A DNA stretch of 64,000 nt from the NCBI RefSeq assembly GCF_003258945.1, contig NZ_QLIX01000002.1:62843-126842 (forward strand), read 5' to 3'. Shown one piece after another: positions 39,482 through 48,281 of the stretch. The position numbers and the translations under genes are program-made. Below the pieces are notes generated by a model, which ran no database searches, was not told the origin of the DNA, and saw only the letters and a program-made list of their open reading frames with translations. Origin of the DNA: Roseicella frigidaeris. Its GTDB lineage: Bacteria > Pseudomonadota > Alphaproteobacteria > Acetobacterales > Acetobacteraceae. Numbering within the stretch: position 1 is the stretch's first letter; each line of letters opens with the position of its first letter.

Positions 39482-40423
39482 ATGACCGGCATCGAGATCG
39501 TCCTGCTCGTCCTGCTGCTTCTCGCCGTGGCGACGGCGGCGCGCGGCATCCGCACCGTGCCGCAGGGCGAGGTCTGGACGGTGGAACGATTCGGCGCCTT
39601 CACCCGGCTGATGCAGCCCGGCCTCAACCTCATCATCCCCTTCATCGATGCCGTCGGCCGCCGGCTGAACGTGCAGGAGGTGGTGCTCGACATCCCGGAG
39701 CAATCCGTCATCACCCGCGACAACGCCTCGGTCGCGGTCGACGGCATCGTCTATTACCGCGTCATGGAGCCGGCCAAGGCGGCCTATGCGGTGCAGAACC
39801 TGCAGCAGGCGCTCACCGCGCTCGCCATGACCAACATCCGCAGCGTCATCGGCGAGATGGACCTGGATGCGACGCTGAGCGGGCGGGAGCGCATCAACTC
39901 CTCCCTGCTCACCATCCTCGACGGCGCCACCGATCCCTGGGGCGTCAAGGTCAGCCGCGTCGAGCTGCGCAAGGTCGAGCCGCCGGAGAACCTGGTCCGC
40001 GCCATGAACCTGCAGATGACCGCCGAACGCGAACGGCGCGCCACGGTGGTCCGCGCCGAGGGCGAGAAGGCGGCACTGATCCTCGCCGCCGAGGGGCGGC
40101 GCGAGGCGGCGATGCGCGATGCCGAGGCGCGCGAGCGCCTGGCCCAGGCGGAGGCCGAGGCGACGCGCATGGTCAGCGCCGCCGCCAGCGGCGCCGGCGA
40201 GCAGGCGCTGCGCTACTTCATCGCCGACCGCTATGTGAAGGCCTTCGAGGCGCTTGGGACCAACCCCGCCCACAAGCTCGTGGTGGTGCCGATGGAGGCG
40301 GCGGCGCTCGCCGGCGGCGTCGCCCAGGCGCTGGAGCTGCTGCGTCCCGGCGCGACGCGGCCCGATCCCCGCGGCGAAGCCGCCGCCCCGGCGCCGGGAG
40401 GCAACCCATGGAACCAGGGCTGA
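39482..40423 (+). CDS. SPFH/band 7 protein of the QmcA type
   Basis: A membrane-anchored stomatin-like scaffold of 313 residues. It has one N-terminal transmembrane segment (IEIVLLVLLLLAVATAA), then the band 7 domain starting GIRTVPQGEVWTVERFGAFTRLMQPGLNLI and a coiled coil rich in Ala, Glu and Arg (ERERRATVVRAEGEKAALI). A Pro-rich tail ends it. The nfeD gene overlaps it by 16 bp, the classic partner. Role in membrane microdomains is known for the family. Confidence 0.93.
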   Translation: MTGIEIVLLVLLLLAVATAARGIRTVPQGEVWTVERFGAFTRLMQPGLNLIIPFIDAVGRRLNVQEVVLDIPEQSVITRDNASVAVDGIVYYRVMEPAKAAYAVQNLQQALTALAMTNIRSVIGEMDLDATLSGRERINSSLLTILDGATDPWGVKVSRVELRKVEPPENLVRAMNLQMTAERERRATVVRAEGEKAALILAAEGRREAAMRDAEARERLAQAEAEATRMVSAAASGAGEQALRYFIADRYVKAFEALGTNPAHKLVVVPMEAAALAGGVAQALELLRPGATRPDPRGEAAAPAPGGNPWNQG

Positions 40424-40833
40424 TCTGGATCCTCGGCGGGCTGTTGCTGCTCGCGGCCGAGCTGGCGCTGCCCGGCCTCTTCCTGCTCTGGGCCGGGATC
40501 GCCGCGATCGGCACCGGCCTCGTCGTGCTGGCGCTGCTGCCGCCCTTCGAGGGTGTCGTCGCCACCTTCCTCGCCTGCCTCGCGGGCAGCATCGGCTGCG
40601 CGCTCTGGCTGCGGTCGCGGCGGCCGCGGCAGGCGGTGAACGACCCGGCGGCCGGGCTGGTCGGGCGGCACGGCATGCTGCTGCCCATGGAGGGGCCGGC
40701 GCTGCGGGTGCGGATCGGCGACAGCGACTGGCCGGCGCGGCTGCCGCGCGACCAGAAGGTGCCCGAGGCGCCGCAGCGCGTGCGGGTGGAGGCGGTGGAC
40801 GGCGTGACCCTGATCGTCCGGCCGATTCCCTGA
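40408..40833 (+). CDS. NfeD family membrane protein
   Basis: The short form of NfeD, 141 residues. Two or three hydrophobic segments at the start (LIWILGGLLLLAAELALPGLFLLWAGIAA, VVATFLACLAGSIGCALWL) precede a soluble OB-fold domain from about 75 to the end, with GLVGRHGMLL and VRVEAVDGVTLIVRP. GGGAGG stands before the ATG. It works with the SPFH protein encoded just upstream. Confidence 0.92.
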   Translation: MEPGLIWILGGLLLLAAELALPGLFLLWAGIAAIGTGLVVLALLPPFEGVVATFLACLAGSIGCALWLRSRRPRQAVNDPAAGLVGRHGMLLPMEGPALRVRIGDSDWPARLPRDQKVPEAPQRVRVEAVDGVTLIVRPIP

Positions 40834-40945
40834 CGCAGGCCGGGCGCACACCTCCGGTTTGCCTGGGCCCTCGCCGCATGTCTGGCGGCGCCCGTTCGGG
40901 CGCTCGGCCCTGCGGGGCGCGGGTCGGAGCGCCCTGCGCCGGGTA

Positions 40946-41362
40946 TCAGGGCCGCGACAGCTCGCGCCGCGTCAGCATCCCGTCGCCGTTGCGGTCATGG
41001 GCGCGGAACCACTGCTCCGAGAGCGGCCGCAGCTCCTCGAGGGTGAGCTTGCCGTCCCGGTCGGCATCGGCGGCGCGGAAGGTGGCGCGCGCCTCCGGCC
41101 GCGCCCGGATCTCGCCCGGCTCCAGCGTGCCGCTGCGGTCGGTGTCGGCAAGGTCGAAGCGGCGCCGCAGCCAGCCCCAGACCTGGTCGTGCCCGGCCCC
41201 GCGCACCGGGTCGGCGATGGCATCCGCCGGGTCGCCGCCGAACATGCCGCCCGGGCTGTCCGGCCCGCCCCAGGGAGACCAGCCGGGCGTCCCGCCCTGG
41301 GCCAGCGCCAGGGAGGGCGCGGCGAGCGCCAGGAAGAGGACGAGAAGCGGGATGCGCGGCAT
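40946..41362 (-). CDS. secreted EF-hand protein
   Basis: A calcium-binding protein of 138 residues. The signal peptide MPRIPLLVLFLALAAPSLALA leads to a Gly/Pro-rich spacer and then three EF-hand loops: DTDRSGTLEPGE, DADRDGKLTLEE and DRNGDGMLTRRE, each with acidic residues at positions 1, 3, 5 and 12. Two loops pair and the third is unpaired or part of a half pair. The role is unknown; such proteins are often periplasmic calcium buffers or sensors. The start is chosen for the signal peptide. Confidence 0.85.
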   Translation of the reverse strand: MPRIPLLVLFLALAAPSLALAQGGTPGWSPWGGPDSPGGMFGGDPADAIADPVRGAGHDQVWGWLRRRFDLADTDRSGTLEPGEIRARPEARATFRAADADRDGKLTLEELRPLSEQWFRAHDRNGDGMLTRRELSRP

Positions 41363-41553
41363 GCGGGGAATCCTGGCTGGCGGGATGCGGAGGGCGCCAG
41401 CGACCGGGCGGCGCCCCCACGCGGCGTCCCGCGCCATTGGCCCAGATCCCGACCGGGCGGAAGCGCCCGATCCGATGACAAGGCCCTGAAAACAGCCAGG
41501 CGGAGCCTTCGCCGCGCATCCGGGCGAGGGGCAGAGGCGCCAGGCCGGTGGGG

Positions 41554-41781
41554 TCAGCCCTCGCGCCGGTCCCGCCGGGGATGGCCGCGGGCCGGGGAGA
41601 TGTCGATCGGCCCGCCGAGATTGGCGGCCTGCTCGTCGAGGTCCCCCGGCTGCGTCTCGCCCGGGGCGATCGGCGAATCGATGGTGCCGGCGGCCGGCCC
41701 GTCGGCCTCCTCGGGCCGCGCCGCGGCTTTGTCCTGCGAGGCCGGATCCCCGCCCGGCTTGCCTGTCGTCCTGTCGGTCAT
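41554..41781 (-). CDS. hypothetical acidic protein
   Basis: I do not recognise this 75-residue protein. It is hydrophilic, rich in Asp, Glu, Pro and Gly, and lacks Cys, Trp and any hydrophobic core, so it is probably disordered. GGAAGGA stands before its ATG, and an adjacent same-strand gene (lactate permease) ends 87 bp upstream. Its reality rests on the ribosome-binding site. Confidence 0.6.
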   Translation of the reverse strand: MTDRTTGKPGGDPASQDKAAARPEEADGPAAGTIDSPIAPGETQPGDLDEQAANLGGPIDISPARGHPRRDRREG

Positions 41782-41867
41782 GCGCTGCGTCCTTCCGCCG
41801 GGAAGGGGCGAACGCCCCGCGGCAGGGCGGGTTGCCGCCGGGCGCCGGCCCGGCGGCGCGCCTCGCC

Positions 41868-43568
41868 TCAGCCGCCGATCACCATCGCGGTGAAGGGCGG
41901 CACATAGGCCTGCAGCGTCACCAGCAGGCCGACGAGGCAGGCGAGGGCGATCGAGTGGAAGAAGACGTAGCGCAGGATCTCGCCCTCATGCCCGAACCAG
42001 TTCGTGGCGGTGGAGGCGACGACGATGCTCTGCGCGTCGATCATCTTGCCCATGACGCCGCCCGAGGAATTGGCGGCGGCCATCAGCAGCGGCGACAGGC
42101 CGATCTGCTGCGCGGTGATCTTCTGCAGGCCGCCGAACAGCACGTTGGAGGCGGTGTCGGAGCCGGTCAGCGCCACGCCGAGCCAGCCGAGCAGCGTGCC
42201 GAAGAAGGGGTAGAAGACGCCCGTCGCCGCGAAGGCGAGGCCCATGGTGGCATCCAGCCCGGAATACCGCGTCAGGTAGCCGAGGCCGAGCATCGCCGCG
42301 ATGGTCAGCAGCGAGTAGCGCACCACCCAGAGCGTCCGCCCGTATTCGCGGATCAGCGCCAGCGGGTTGAAGCCCATGGCGAAGCCGCCGAGCATCGCCG
42401 CCAGCAGGATGCCGGTGCCGGTCATGGAGAGGATGTTGAAGGCGAAGACCGCCGCCTCCGGCGTCGGCGCGGCGACCACCGGCGGCACCTTGATGACGGC
42501 GCGGTGCAGCCCGTCGATCGGCAGGTTCAGGTTGTAGACCCCGTTCAGCGCCGCCTTCACCCCGCCGAGGCCCCAGAGGAAGACGAAGACGGTGAGGATC
42601 AGCCAGGGCATCCAGGCGAGCAGCGTGCTGCCCCGGAAGGCGACCGCCGCCGCGCCGCCGGCGCCGCCCGCGGGCGAGCGGCCGGTGCCGCGCGCCGTCA
42701 TCGCCTCCACCGCCGCGGCGCGGCCGCCGAGCTTGGTGCTGGTCCAGATCTCGCGCGGCTGCCAGACCCGCAGGAACAGGGTGAGGCAGGCGAGCGAGAC
42801 CAGCGCCGCGATGACGTCGACCAGATAGGGGCCCATGTAGTTCGAGACGAGGAATTGCGGCACGGCGAAGGAGACGCCGGTCACCAGGATGGCGGGCCAG
42901 ATCTGCAGCATGCCGCGGAAGCCGGCGAAGGCCCAGATCAGCCAGAAGGGCACCAGCAGCGAGAAGAAGGGAAGCTGCCGGCCGATCATCGCCGAGAGGT
43001 CCATCAGGTCGAGCCCGGTGACGCCGGCCAGCGCGATCACCGGCGTCCCCAGCGCGCCATAGGCGACGGGCGCGGTGTTGGCGATGAGCGAGAGGCCGGA
43101 GGCGGCGAGCGGCGAGAAGCCGAGGCCGATCAGCACCGCGCCGGTGACCGCGACCGGCGTGCCGAAGCCGGCCGCCCCCTCGAAGAAGGCGCCGAAGGCG
43201 AAGGCGATCAGCAGGAGCTGCAGCCGCCGGTCCGGGGTGACGGCGGCGATGGTGTCCTGCAGCCGGGCGAAGGAGCCGTTCGCCACCGTCAGGCGGTAGA
43301 GGAAGATGATGTTCAGCACGATCCAGCCGATCGGGAACAGGCCGGAGGCGATGCCCAGGCCGGCCGCCTTGGCGGCGATCGCGGTCGGCATGCCGAAGAC
43401 CACGACCGCGACCACGAGGGCGACGACCAGCGCGGCGATGGCGGCGACATGCGCGGCGATGTGCAGGAAGGCGAGGGCGATCAGCATGGTCGCCACCGGC
43501 AGGGCGGCGACGAGGGCGGAGAGCAGGATCGATCCGAGCGGATCGTAGAGCTGGTTCCAGGTGTCCAT
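41868..43568 (-). CDS. L-lactate permease family transporter
   Basis: An inner-membrane lactate/glycolate:proton symporter of 566 residues with about 12-14 hydrophobic segments. Family marks are FAFGAFFEGAAGFGTPVAVTGA, TAPVAYGALGTPVIALAGVTGLD, GSDTASNVLFGGLQ and the late ANSSGGVMGKMIDAQSIVVA. The typical N-terminus MDTWNQLYDPLGSILLSALVAALPV supports the start at 43568, though AAGGAGG is 14 nt away. LctP and glycolate permease GlcA cannot be told apart here. No lactate dehydrogenase gene is adjacent. Confidence 0.92.
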   Translation of the reverse strand: MDTWNQLYDPLGSILLSALVAALPVATMLIALAFLHIAAHVAAIAALVVALVVAVVVFGMPTAIAAKAAGLGIASGLFPIGWIVLNIIFLYRLTVANGSFARLQDTIAAVTPDRRLQLLLIAFAFGAFFEGAAGFGTPVAVTGAVLIGLGFSPLAASGLSLIANTAPVAYGALGTPVIALAGVTGLDLMDLSAMIGRQLPFFSLLVPFWLIWAFAGFRGMLQIWPAILVTGVSFAVPQFLVSNYMGPYLVDVIAALVSLACLTLFLRVWQPREIWTSTKLGGRAAAVEAMTARGTGRSPAGGAGGAAAVAFRGSTLLAWMPWLILTVFVFLWGLGGVKAALNGVYNLNLPIDGLHRAVIKVPPVVAAPTPEAAVFAFNILSMTGTGILLAAMLGGFAMGFNPLALIREYGRTLWVVRYSLLTIAAMLGLGYLTRYSGLDATMGLAFAATGVFYPFFGTLLGWLGVALTGSDTASNVLFGGLQKITAQQIGLSPLLMAAANSSGGVMGKMIDAQSIVVASTATNWFGHEGEILRYVFFHSIALACLVGLLVTLQAYVPPFTAMVIGG

Positions 43569-43848
43569 GGGCGGGCGCTGCGCCTCCTTGCATGCGGGGC
43601 AAGCCGGTTGCGGCCCGGGCCCTGGCGGCGGCCTCGGCCGGCCGGGGTCCGGGATGGCCGGATGCGGCGGCCGGCCGGGCGTCCGGGCATCCTTCCGGAT
43701 CTGGTACAGGAGATTCGGCGGCGGCGCGACACGCCTGCCGGTCCGGGACGGGGCCGGGCGACGGTTGCCCGGGCGGTGTTGCGCCGCCGGGACGCCCGGC
43801 CGCGCGGGCGGGCTTGAACCCGCGGCCGGGGCGGGCAACATCTGGGGC

Positions 43849-44181
43849 ATGGAAACGCACCGGCGCCCCGGATCGCCTTACCGGGACCCGACTCCGCCCG
43901 TCCTCGACATGACGCCCGAGGGTGAGTTCCGCGACCCGCTGCCGCCGCCGCGCGGCATGCTGGACCGCGTGCTCGCCCGGCTCGGCGGCGTCGCCCTGCT
44001 GCTGACCCTCGCGGTCGGCGGGCTGCTGCTGGTCGCGGTCGCCATCTTCTTCATCGGTTTGCTGCTGCCGGTCGCGGTCGGCGCCGGGCTGGTCGCCTTC
44101 GTCTCGCTCTGGTGGCGCATGCGCCGGGCGCAGCGCGACGGCACCGCGCCGCCCTTCCGCTTCGTCGTCATGCGCCGCTGA
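43849..44181 (+). CDS. small membrane protein
   Basis: An unrecognised protein of 110 residues. A hydrophilic Pro-rich N-terminus (about 1-45, with LDMTPEGEFRDPLPPPRG) precedes two adjoining hydrophobic stretches, VALLLTLAVGGLLLVAVAIFFIG and LLPVAVGAGLVAFVSLWW, and a basic tail WRMRRAQRDG. It looks like a two-segment inner-membrane hairpin with cytoplasmic ends. The next ORF has a similar layout. The 280-bp gap before it, back to the permease start, shows no gene. Confidence 0.7.
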   Translation: METHRRPGSPYRDPTPPVLDMTPEGEFRDPLPPPRGMLDRVLARLGGVALLLTLAVGGLLLVAVAIFFIGLLLPVAVGAGLVAFVSLWWRMRRAQRDGTAPPFRFVVMRR

Positions 44182-44324
44182 CGCCGGCGGCCCGCGCGGG
44201 CCGCGCCGTGGCGCTCCGGGGCTAGCCCCGGGGCGGCGGCGGCCTGCCCGGCTGGCGGAGGTGCCGCCTGCCCCAGCCCTTCGACATCGATCCCAGACGC
44301 CTCTACGACGTCGCCCCCGATGGC

Positions 44325-44597
44325 GTGCCGCGCACCGATGCGTCGCGGCCGCCAGCCTGGCTGGATGCGCGGCATCGCCGGCTGCTGGGCTGGGCGGCGC
44401 TGGTCGGCCTGCTGGCCGGGCTGACCGTGCTGGCCTTCGCCCTCGGGGCGAGGCTGCTGGCCGCCCTGCTCGCCCTGGCCATGCTGGCGGCGACGCCGGT
44501 GCTGGGGGTGGGGCCGGCTCTCGACTGGTGGCGGCACCGCCGGCCGCATCGCCGGCGGCATCGCCACCGGCCGGAGAGCTTTCCCCGGGATCATTAG
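44325..44597 (+). CDS. small membrane protein, uncertain start
   Basis: An unrecognised protein of at least 90 residues from GTG 44325. It has two hydrophobic stretches (LLGWAALVGLLAGLTVLAFALGA, LLAALLALAMLAATPVLG) followed by WWRHRRPHRRRHRHR, strongly basic. The frame stays open back to 44226 without ATG, GTG or TTG. A CTG at 44268 follows GGAGG by 6-7 nt and would add FDIDPRRLYDVAPDG, which resembles the N-terminal region of the previous gene. The stop TAG is the first triplet of repeat copy 2. Confidence 0.6.
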   Translation: MPRTDASRPPAWLDARHRRLLGWAALVGLLAGLTVLAFALGARLLAALLALAMLAATPVLGVGPALDWWRHRRPHRRRHRHRPESFPRDH

Positions 44598-44700
44598 AGC
44601 AGATCCCGATCAGGTGGACCCACCTGATCGGGTGAAGATGCTCGAAAAACAATAGTCTAAGGCACTTCCCCTGAACCGGTGTTCAGGGGAAGTGCCCTAG
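44595..44700 (+). repeat. dispersed double-hairpin element, copy 2
   Basis: A 106-bp element with two perfect hairpins: 13-bp arms CCCGATCAGGTGG/CCACCTGATCGGG at 44605-44632 and 16-bp arms at 44661-44676 and 44681-44696 with a CGGT loop. Between them is GATGCTCGAAAAACAA. It matches copy 1 (24829-24936, opposite strand) in TAGAGCAGATCC and in the A-rich linker. Its first triplet is the stop codon of the upstream gene. The second stem is a good terminator candidate in both directions. Confidence 0.85.
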
Positions 44701-44797
44701 CGGGAGCAGGCGGCGCCGCGTCCGCTCGCGCGGCTTGCTCCACCCTCCCTCTCGTCTCGCCGGTGCCCACACGCCGCGGGCGACGCGCCGGCCCGGC

Positions 44798-45823
44798 TCA
44801 GCCGCGCCCGTCCAGGCCGAACACCTCGGCCAGCAGCCGGTAGCTCCGCTGCCGCGCCGCCGGGTCGTGGCAGGGGGTGAGGACCGCGACCTCCGCCGCG
44901 CCATGCGCCGCCGCGAGCGCCTCCAGCCGCGCCTTCACCTGCTCGGGCGCGCCGACGATGGCGCGCGGCCGCAGCCGGTCGAGATGCGCCCGCTCGGCCG
45001 GGGTGAAGGGATGCGCCTCGGCCTCCTCGACGCTCGGCAGGGGCGGGAAGCGGCCCTGGTCGCGGAACAGCCGCCAGAGCTCGCGCGACTTGTAGAGGCG
45101 CCAGGCCTCGGCCTCGGTCTCCGCCGTCAGGGCGAAGACGCCGAGCGCGGCCTGCGGCGCGGCGAGGCGGCCAGGCTGGCCGGGATGCGGCCGGAAGCCC
45201 TCGCGGTAGAGCGCCATGACCTGCTCCGAGCCCTGCTCGCCGATGAAATGCGCGAAGCAGTAGGGCAGGCCGAAATAGGCGGCGACCTGGGCGCCGTAGT
45301 CGCTGCTGCCGAGGATCCAGACCTCGGGCCGGGTCGGCACCACCGGGCTGGCCGTGACCTGGCGGAAGGGATGCCCCTCCGGCAGTCCGTCGCCCAGCCA
45401 GCCGAGCAGGTCCATGACCTGGTTCGGGAAGCGGTCGGCGGCCTCGCGGGCCTGCGGGTTGAGGGCGAAGGCGGTGCGGCCGTCGCTGCCCGGCGCCCGG
45501 CCGAGGCCGAGATCGATCCGCCCCGGGGCGATGGCCTCGGCGACCTTGAACTGCTCGGCCACCTTCAGCGCCGCGTAGTGCGGCAGCATGACGCCGGCGG
45601 TGCCGACGCGGATGCGCCGGGTGGTGGCGGCGATGGCGGCCACCAGCATCTCCGGCGCCGAGCCGGCATGGGCGCCGCTGTTGTGGTGCTCGGCCAGCCA
45701 GTAGCGGGCATAGCCGAGCCCGTCGGCGAGCTGCGCCATGGCCAGGGTCTCGCGGATCGCCGCATCGGCGCCGCGGCCGGAGGCGATGGTCGACTGGTCG
45801 AGGATGCCGAGGCGGAGGGTCAT
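44798..45823 (-). CDS. LLM-class flavin-dependent oxidoreductase
   Basis: A luciferase-like monooxygenase of 341 residues using FMN (or F420). The TIM-barrel markers are LGILDQSTIASG, YARYWLAEHHNSGAHAGSAPEMLVAAIA, RIRVGTAGVMLPHYAALKVAEQFKVAEAI and GRIDLGLGRAPGSD. SAPEMLVAA with LGILDQ fits the MsnO8 subgroup of alkanal-monooxygenase-like proteins. The substrate is unknown. It stands alone. Confidence 0.9.
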   Translation of the reverse strand: MTLRLGILDQSTIASGRGADAAIRETLAMAQLADGLGYARYWLAEHHNSGAHAGSAPEMLVAAIAATTRRIRVGTAGVMLPHYAALKVAEQFKVAEAIAPGRIDLGLGRAPGSDGRTAFALNPQAREAADRFPNQVMDLLGWLGDGLPEGHPFRQVTASPVVPTRPEVWILGSSDYGAQVAAYFGLPYCFAHFIGEQGSEQVMALYREGFRPHPGQPGRLAAPQAALGVFALTAETEAEAWRLYKSRELWRLFRDQGRFPPLPSVEEAEAHPFTPAERAHLDRLRPRAIVGAPEQVKARLEALAAAHGAAEVAVLTPCHDPAARQRSYRLLAEVFGLDGRG

Positions 45824-46003
45824 GGCGCGAGGCTAGACCGGATCGCCGCCGGGCGTGAGGGGCGCGGACCAGTTCGATCTTGCACCAAACGGGCCGCAGA
45901 GGCTAGAATGCCCGGTCACGGCATTCCTGCGCCCGCGCCCCGCCACGCTGGCCCCGAGGAACGCCCCCGAGGAACGCCCATCGCATCCCACGCCACCCGT
46001 TGC

Positions 46004-46142
46004 CCTGCCGCGGCTTCGCCGCGGCAGGCTGTGACGCATCGAGGTTCAGGGGCGAATCACGGGGCCCCCGCGGAGCCGCGCGAGCGGCTTCGTGGGGAAA
46101 ATGCCCGGGGCCCCCACGACGCCGCGCAGCGGTGTCGTGGGG
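46004..46142. repeat. cluster of three REP-like hairpins
   Basis: The 322-bp gap between the LLM gene and the DUF445 gene has no gene. It holds CCTGCCGCGGC-TTC-GCCGCGGCAGG (46004-46028), an imperfect stem at 46066-46097 and a near-perfect 14-bp stem at 46112-46142 that ends 3 bp before the DUF445 stop. The same order of a TGCCGCGGC hairpin, GGCTGTGACG, then CACGGGGCCCCC and a GCCGC stem recurs at 61655-61747. Confidence 0.75.
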
Positions 46143-46145
46143 AGT

Positions 46146-47456
46146 TCAGAAGGCGACGCGCCCGAAGACCGCGGTCAGCAGCGCGAAGAGCGCGCCGCCG
46201 ACGAGGAAGCCGACCAGGGTGCCGTTCATCCGGACATATTGCAGGTCGCGGCCGACGCGCAGCTCGATCTTCTCCGTCACCTGCGCGGTGTCCCAGCCGG
46301 CGACGACCTTGGCGATGAAGTCGGCGAGCTGGACCCGCGCCGCCGGCATCAGCCGCACCAGCACCCGCTGCACGGCGAGCGTCAGCCGCTCCCGCGCCGC
46401 CGGGTCCTCGGAGAGCAGGGTGCCGGCATTGCTGAAGGCGCCCTCCAGCAGGGTCACGGTGCGGCCCCCGGGATTGGCGGCATCGGCCTCGAGCGCCGCC
46501 CGCAGCCGGGCCCAGACATCGCCGAGCCAGGCCGCGACGGTGGGATGCGCCATGGCCTTGCGCATGGCGCGGCCGAGGGCGGCGGCCCGCTCCGGGTCGT
46601 TCTCCAGCCGGTCCACCTCGGTGCGGATCCAGAGCTCGAAGGCCTTGCGCAGGTCGCTGTCGGAGGCCTCCATGCGCTGCAGCTCGGCGGTGAGGCCGGC
46701 CAGCGCCCGCCGCGCGACGGTCGCGCCCAGCGCCCAGCCGACCAGCCGTCCGCCCTCCTCGCGCACCTTGCCCTCGATGGCGGTGCGGAGCTGGTCCTCC
46801 TTCTCCACCAGCAGCCGGCGCAGCTCGGTGATGGCGAGGTCGAAGACCTCCTGGTGGCGGCCGCCCTCGACCAGGCTGCGCAGCGCCCGCACCACGATGC
46901 GCGAGCCGGCCGGCCCGCCGGCGAGCCGCGGCAGCAGCCGGCCCAGCAGCCGCCGCGCCCGGCCGTCGCCGAGGCTCGCCAGCAGCCGCGGCAGGGAGGC
47001 GGCGATCGCCTCCGCCGCCGGCCGCGCCGTCGCCGGATCGGCCAGGAAGCCGCGCAGGATGCCGGCGAGGTCGAGCCGGCCGAGCAGCCGCGCCACCTCG
47101 GCCTCGGTGAAGACATGGTTGGCGACGAAGCGGCCGAGGCCCTGGCCCAGCCGCTCCTTCTGGCGGGGGATGATGGCGGTGTGCGGGATGGGCAGGCCGA
47201 GCGGGCGGCGGAACAGCGCCGTCACCGCGAACCAGTCGGCGAGGCCGCCGACCACGCCGGCCTTGGCGGCGGCCTGCAGCAGGTCGGTCCAGTAGCCCGG
47301 CGGCAGGCGGTAGGCGAGCAGCATCAGCCCGGCCATGCCGGCGAGCAGGCCGGTGGCGATGGCGCGGTGGCGGGCGAGCGCCCGGCGCAGCGGCGCCTCG
47401 GGATCAGGCAGGCGGTCGTGGCGGGTCACGCCGGAGGGCGGGGGAAGCGATGTCAT
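46146..47456 (-). CDS. DUF445 family membrane protein (YjiN-like)
   Basis: A 436-residue protein of unknown function. One transmembrane segment near the N-terminus (GLLAGMAGLMLLAYRLP), then the family signature AGVVGGLADWFAVTALFRRPLGLPIPHTAIIP, a long helical region with many charged residues, and a C-terminal hydrophobic segment (GTLVGFLVGGALFALLTAVFG). DUF445 proteins occur widely in the bacterial envelope. The hairpins at 46066-46142 lie just past its stop. Confidence 0.9.
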   Translation of the reverse strand: MTSLPPPSGVTRHDRLPDPEAPLRRALARHRAIATGLLAGMAGLMLLAYRLPPGYWTDLLQAAAKAGVVGGLADWFAVTALFRRPLGLPIPHTAIIPRQKERLGQGLGRFVANHVFTEAEVARLLGRLDLAGILRGFLADPATARPAAEAIAASLPRLLASLGDGRARRLLGRLLPRLAGGPAGSRIVVRALRSLVEGGRHQEVFDLAITELRRLLVEKEDQLRTAIEGKVREEGGRLVGWALGATVARRALAGLTAELQRMEASDSDLRKAFELWIRTEVDRLENDPERAAALGRAMRKAMAHPTVAAWLGDVWARLRAALEADAANPGGRTVTLLEGAFSNAGTLLSEDPAARERLTLAVQRVLVRLMPAARVQLADFIAKVVAGWDTAQVTEKIELRVGRDLQYVRMNGTLVGFLVGGALFALLTAVFGRVAF

Positions 47457-47584
47457 CGGCGGGCCAGATGGGGAGGCGGCAGGGCGGGAGCGAGGGGGTG
47501 CGCCCGCCCCGCGCCCGCGGCGGCCCGGCCTGGAACGTCCCGCGAAACCGCGTCGCGGCTTTGCGGGGATCCCGGGGAGTCCCC

Positions 47585-47613
47585 GTCCTGCCGCGGCCAG
47601 GCCGCGGCAGGAC
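47585..47613. terminator. REP-like hairpin after the pyrophosphatase gene
   Basis: GTCCTGCCGCGGC and GCCGCGGCAGGAC form a perfect 13-bp stem with a CAG loop, 30 bp past the ppa stop. It shares the core CTGCCGCGGC with hairpins at 46004, 53523 and 61655. Confidence 0.65.
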
Positions 47614-47643
47614 GACGGGCGGCGACGGTTCCGACAGGCGCTC

Positions 47644-48177
47644 TCAGCCGGCCTTCTTCGCCCGCTCGATCGCCTCGACGATCATCCGCTGCGCCTCCGA
47701 GGCATCGCCCCAGCCGGCGATCTTCACCCACTTGCCGGGCTCGAGATCCTTGTAGTGCTCGAAGAAGTGCTGGATCTGCTCCAGCGTGATGGCCGGCAGG
47801 TCGGAGTAGTTGCGGACCTTCTCGTAGCGCCGGGTCAGCTTCGGCACCGGCACGGCGATGATCTTCTCGTCGCCGCCGCCGTCATCCTCCATGCGCAGCA
47901 CGCCGACCGGGCGCACGGCGATGACCGCGCCGGGGACGATCGGGCGGGTGTTGGCGATCAGCACGTCGATCGGGTCCCCATCCTCGCTCAGCGTGTGCGG
48001 GACGAAGCCGTAATTCCCGGGATAGCGCATCGGCGTGTAGAGGAAGCGGTCGACGATGAGGGTCCCCGCCTCCTTGTCCATCTCGTACTTGATGGGCTCG
48101 CCCCCGATGGCGACCTCGACGATGACGTTGACGTCCTCGGGCGGGTTCTTGCCGATGGGGATGGCGTCGATACGCAT
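47644..48177 (-). CDS. ppa: inorganic pyrophosphatase
   Basis: It hydrolyses pyrophosphate to phosphate, pulling biosynthetic reactions forward. The 177 residues have the family I pattern: [30 protein letters not shown], the metal-binding DGDPIDVLI and [25 protein letters not shown] 48177 follows GGAGAA. The 274-bp gap upstream holds only a short hairpin (48264-48281) and no gene that I can see. Confidence 0.96.
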   Translation of the reverse strand: MRIDAIPIGKNPPEDVNVIVEVAIGGEPIKYEMDKEAGTLIVDRFLYTPMRYPGNYGFVPHTLSEDGDPIDVLIANTRPIVPGAVIAVRPVGVLRMEDDGGGDEKIIAVPVPKLTRRYEKVRNYSDLPAITLEQIQHFFEHYKDLEPGKWVKIAGWGDASEAQRMIVEAIERAKKAG

Positions 48178-48263
48178 GGGATTCTCCGATGATGCGCCGG
48201 ACGAGCGGGCGGCGTGGCCCTTACACCCATATTGCGCTGCAACATAGCCGCCGGGCGGCGCGA

Positions 48264-48281
48264 CCGGGACCCCCGTCCCGG
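48264..48281. terminator. small hairpin in the gap before ppa
   Basis: CCGGGAC and GTCCCGG form a 7-bp stem with a CCCC loop. It lies downstream of the transposase-derived gene and upstream of ppa. Confidence 0.3.
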
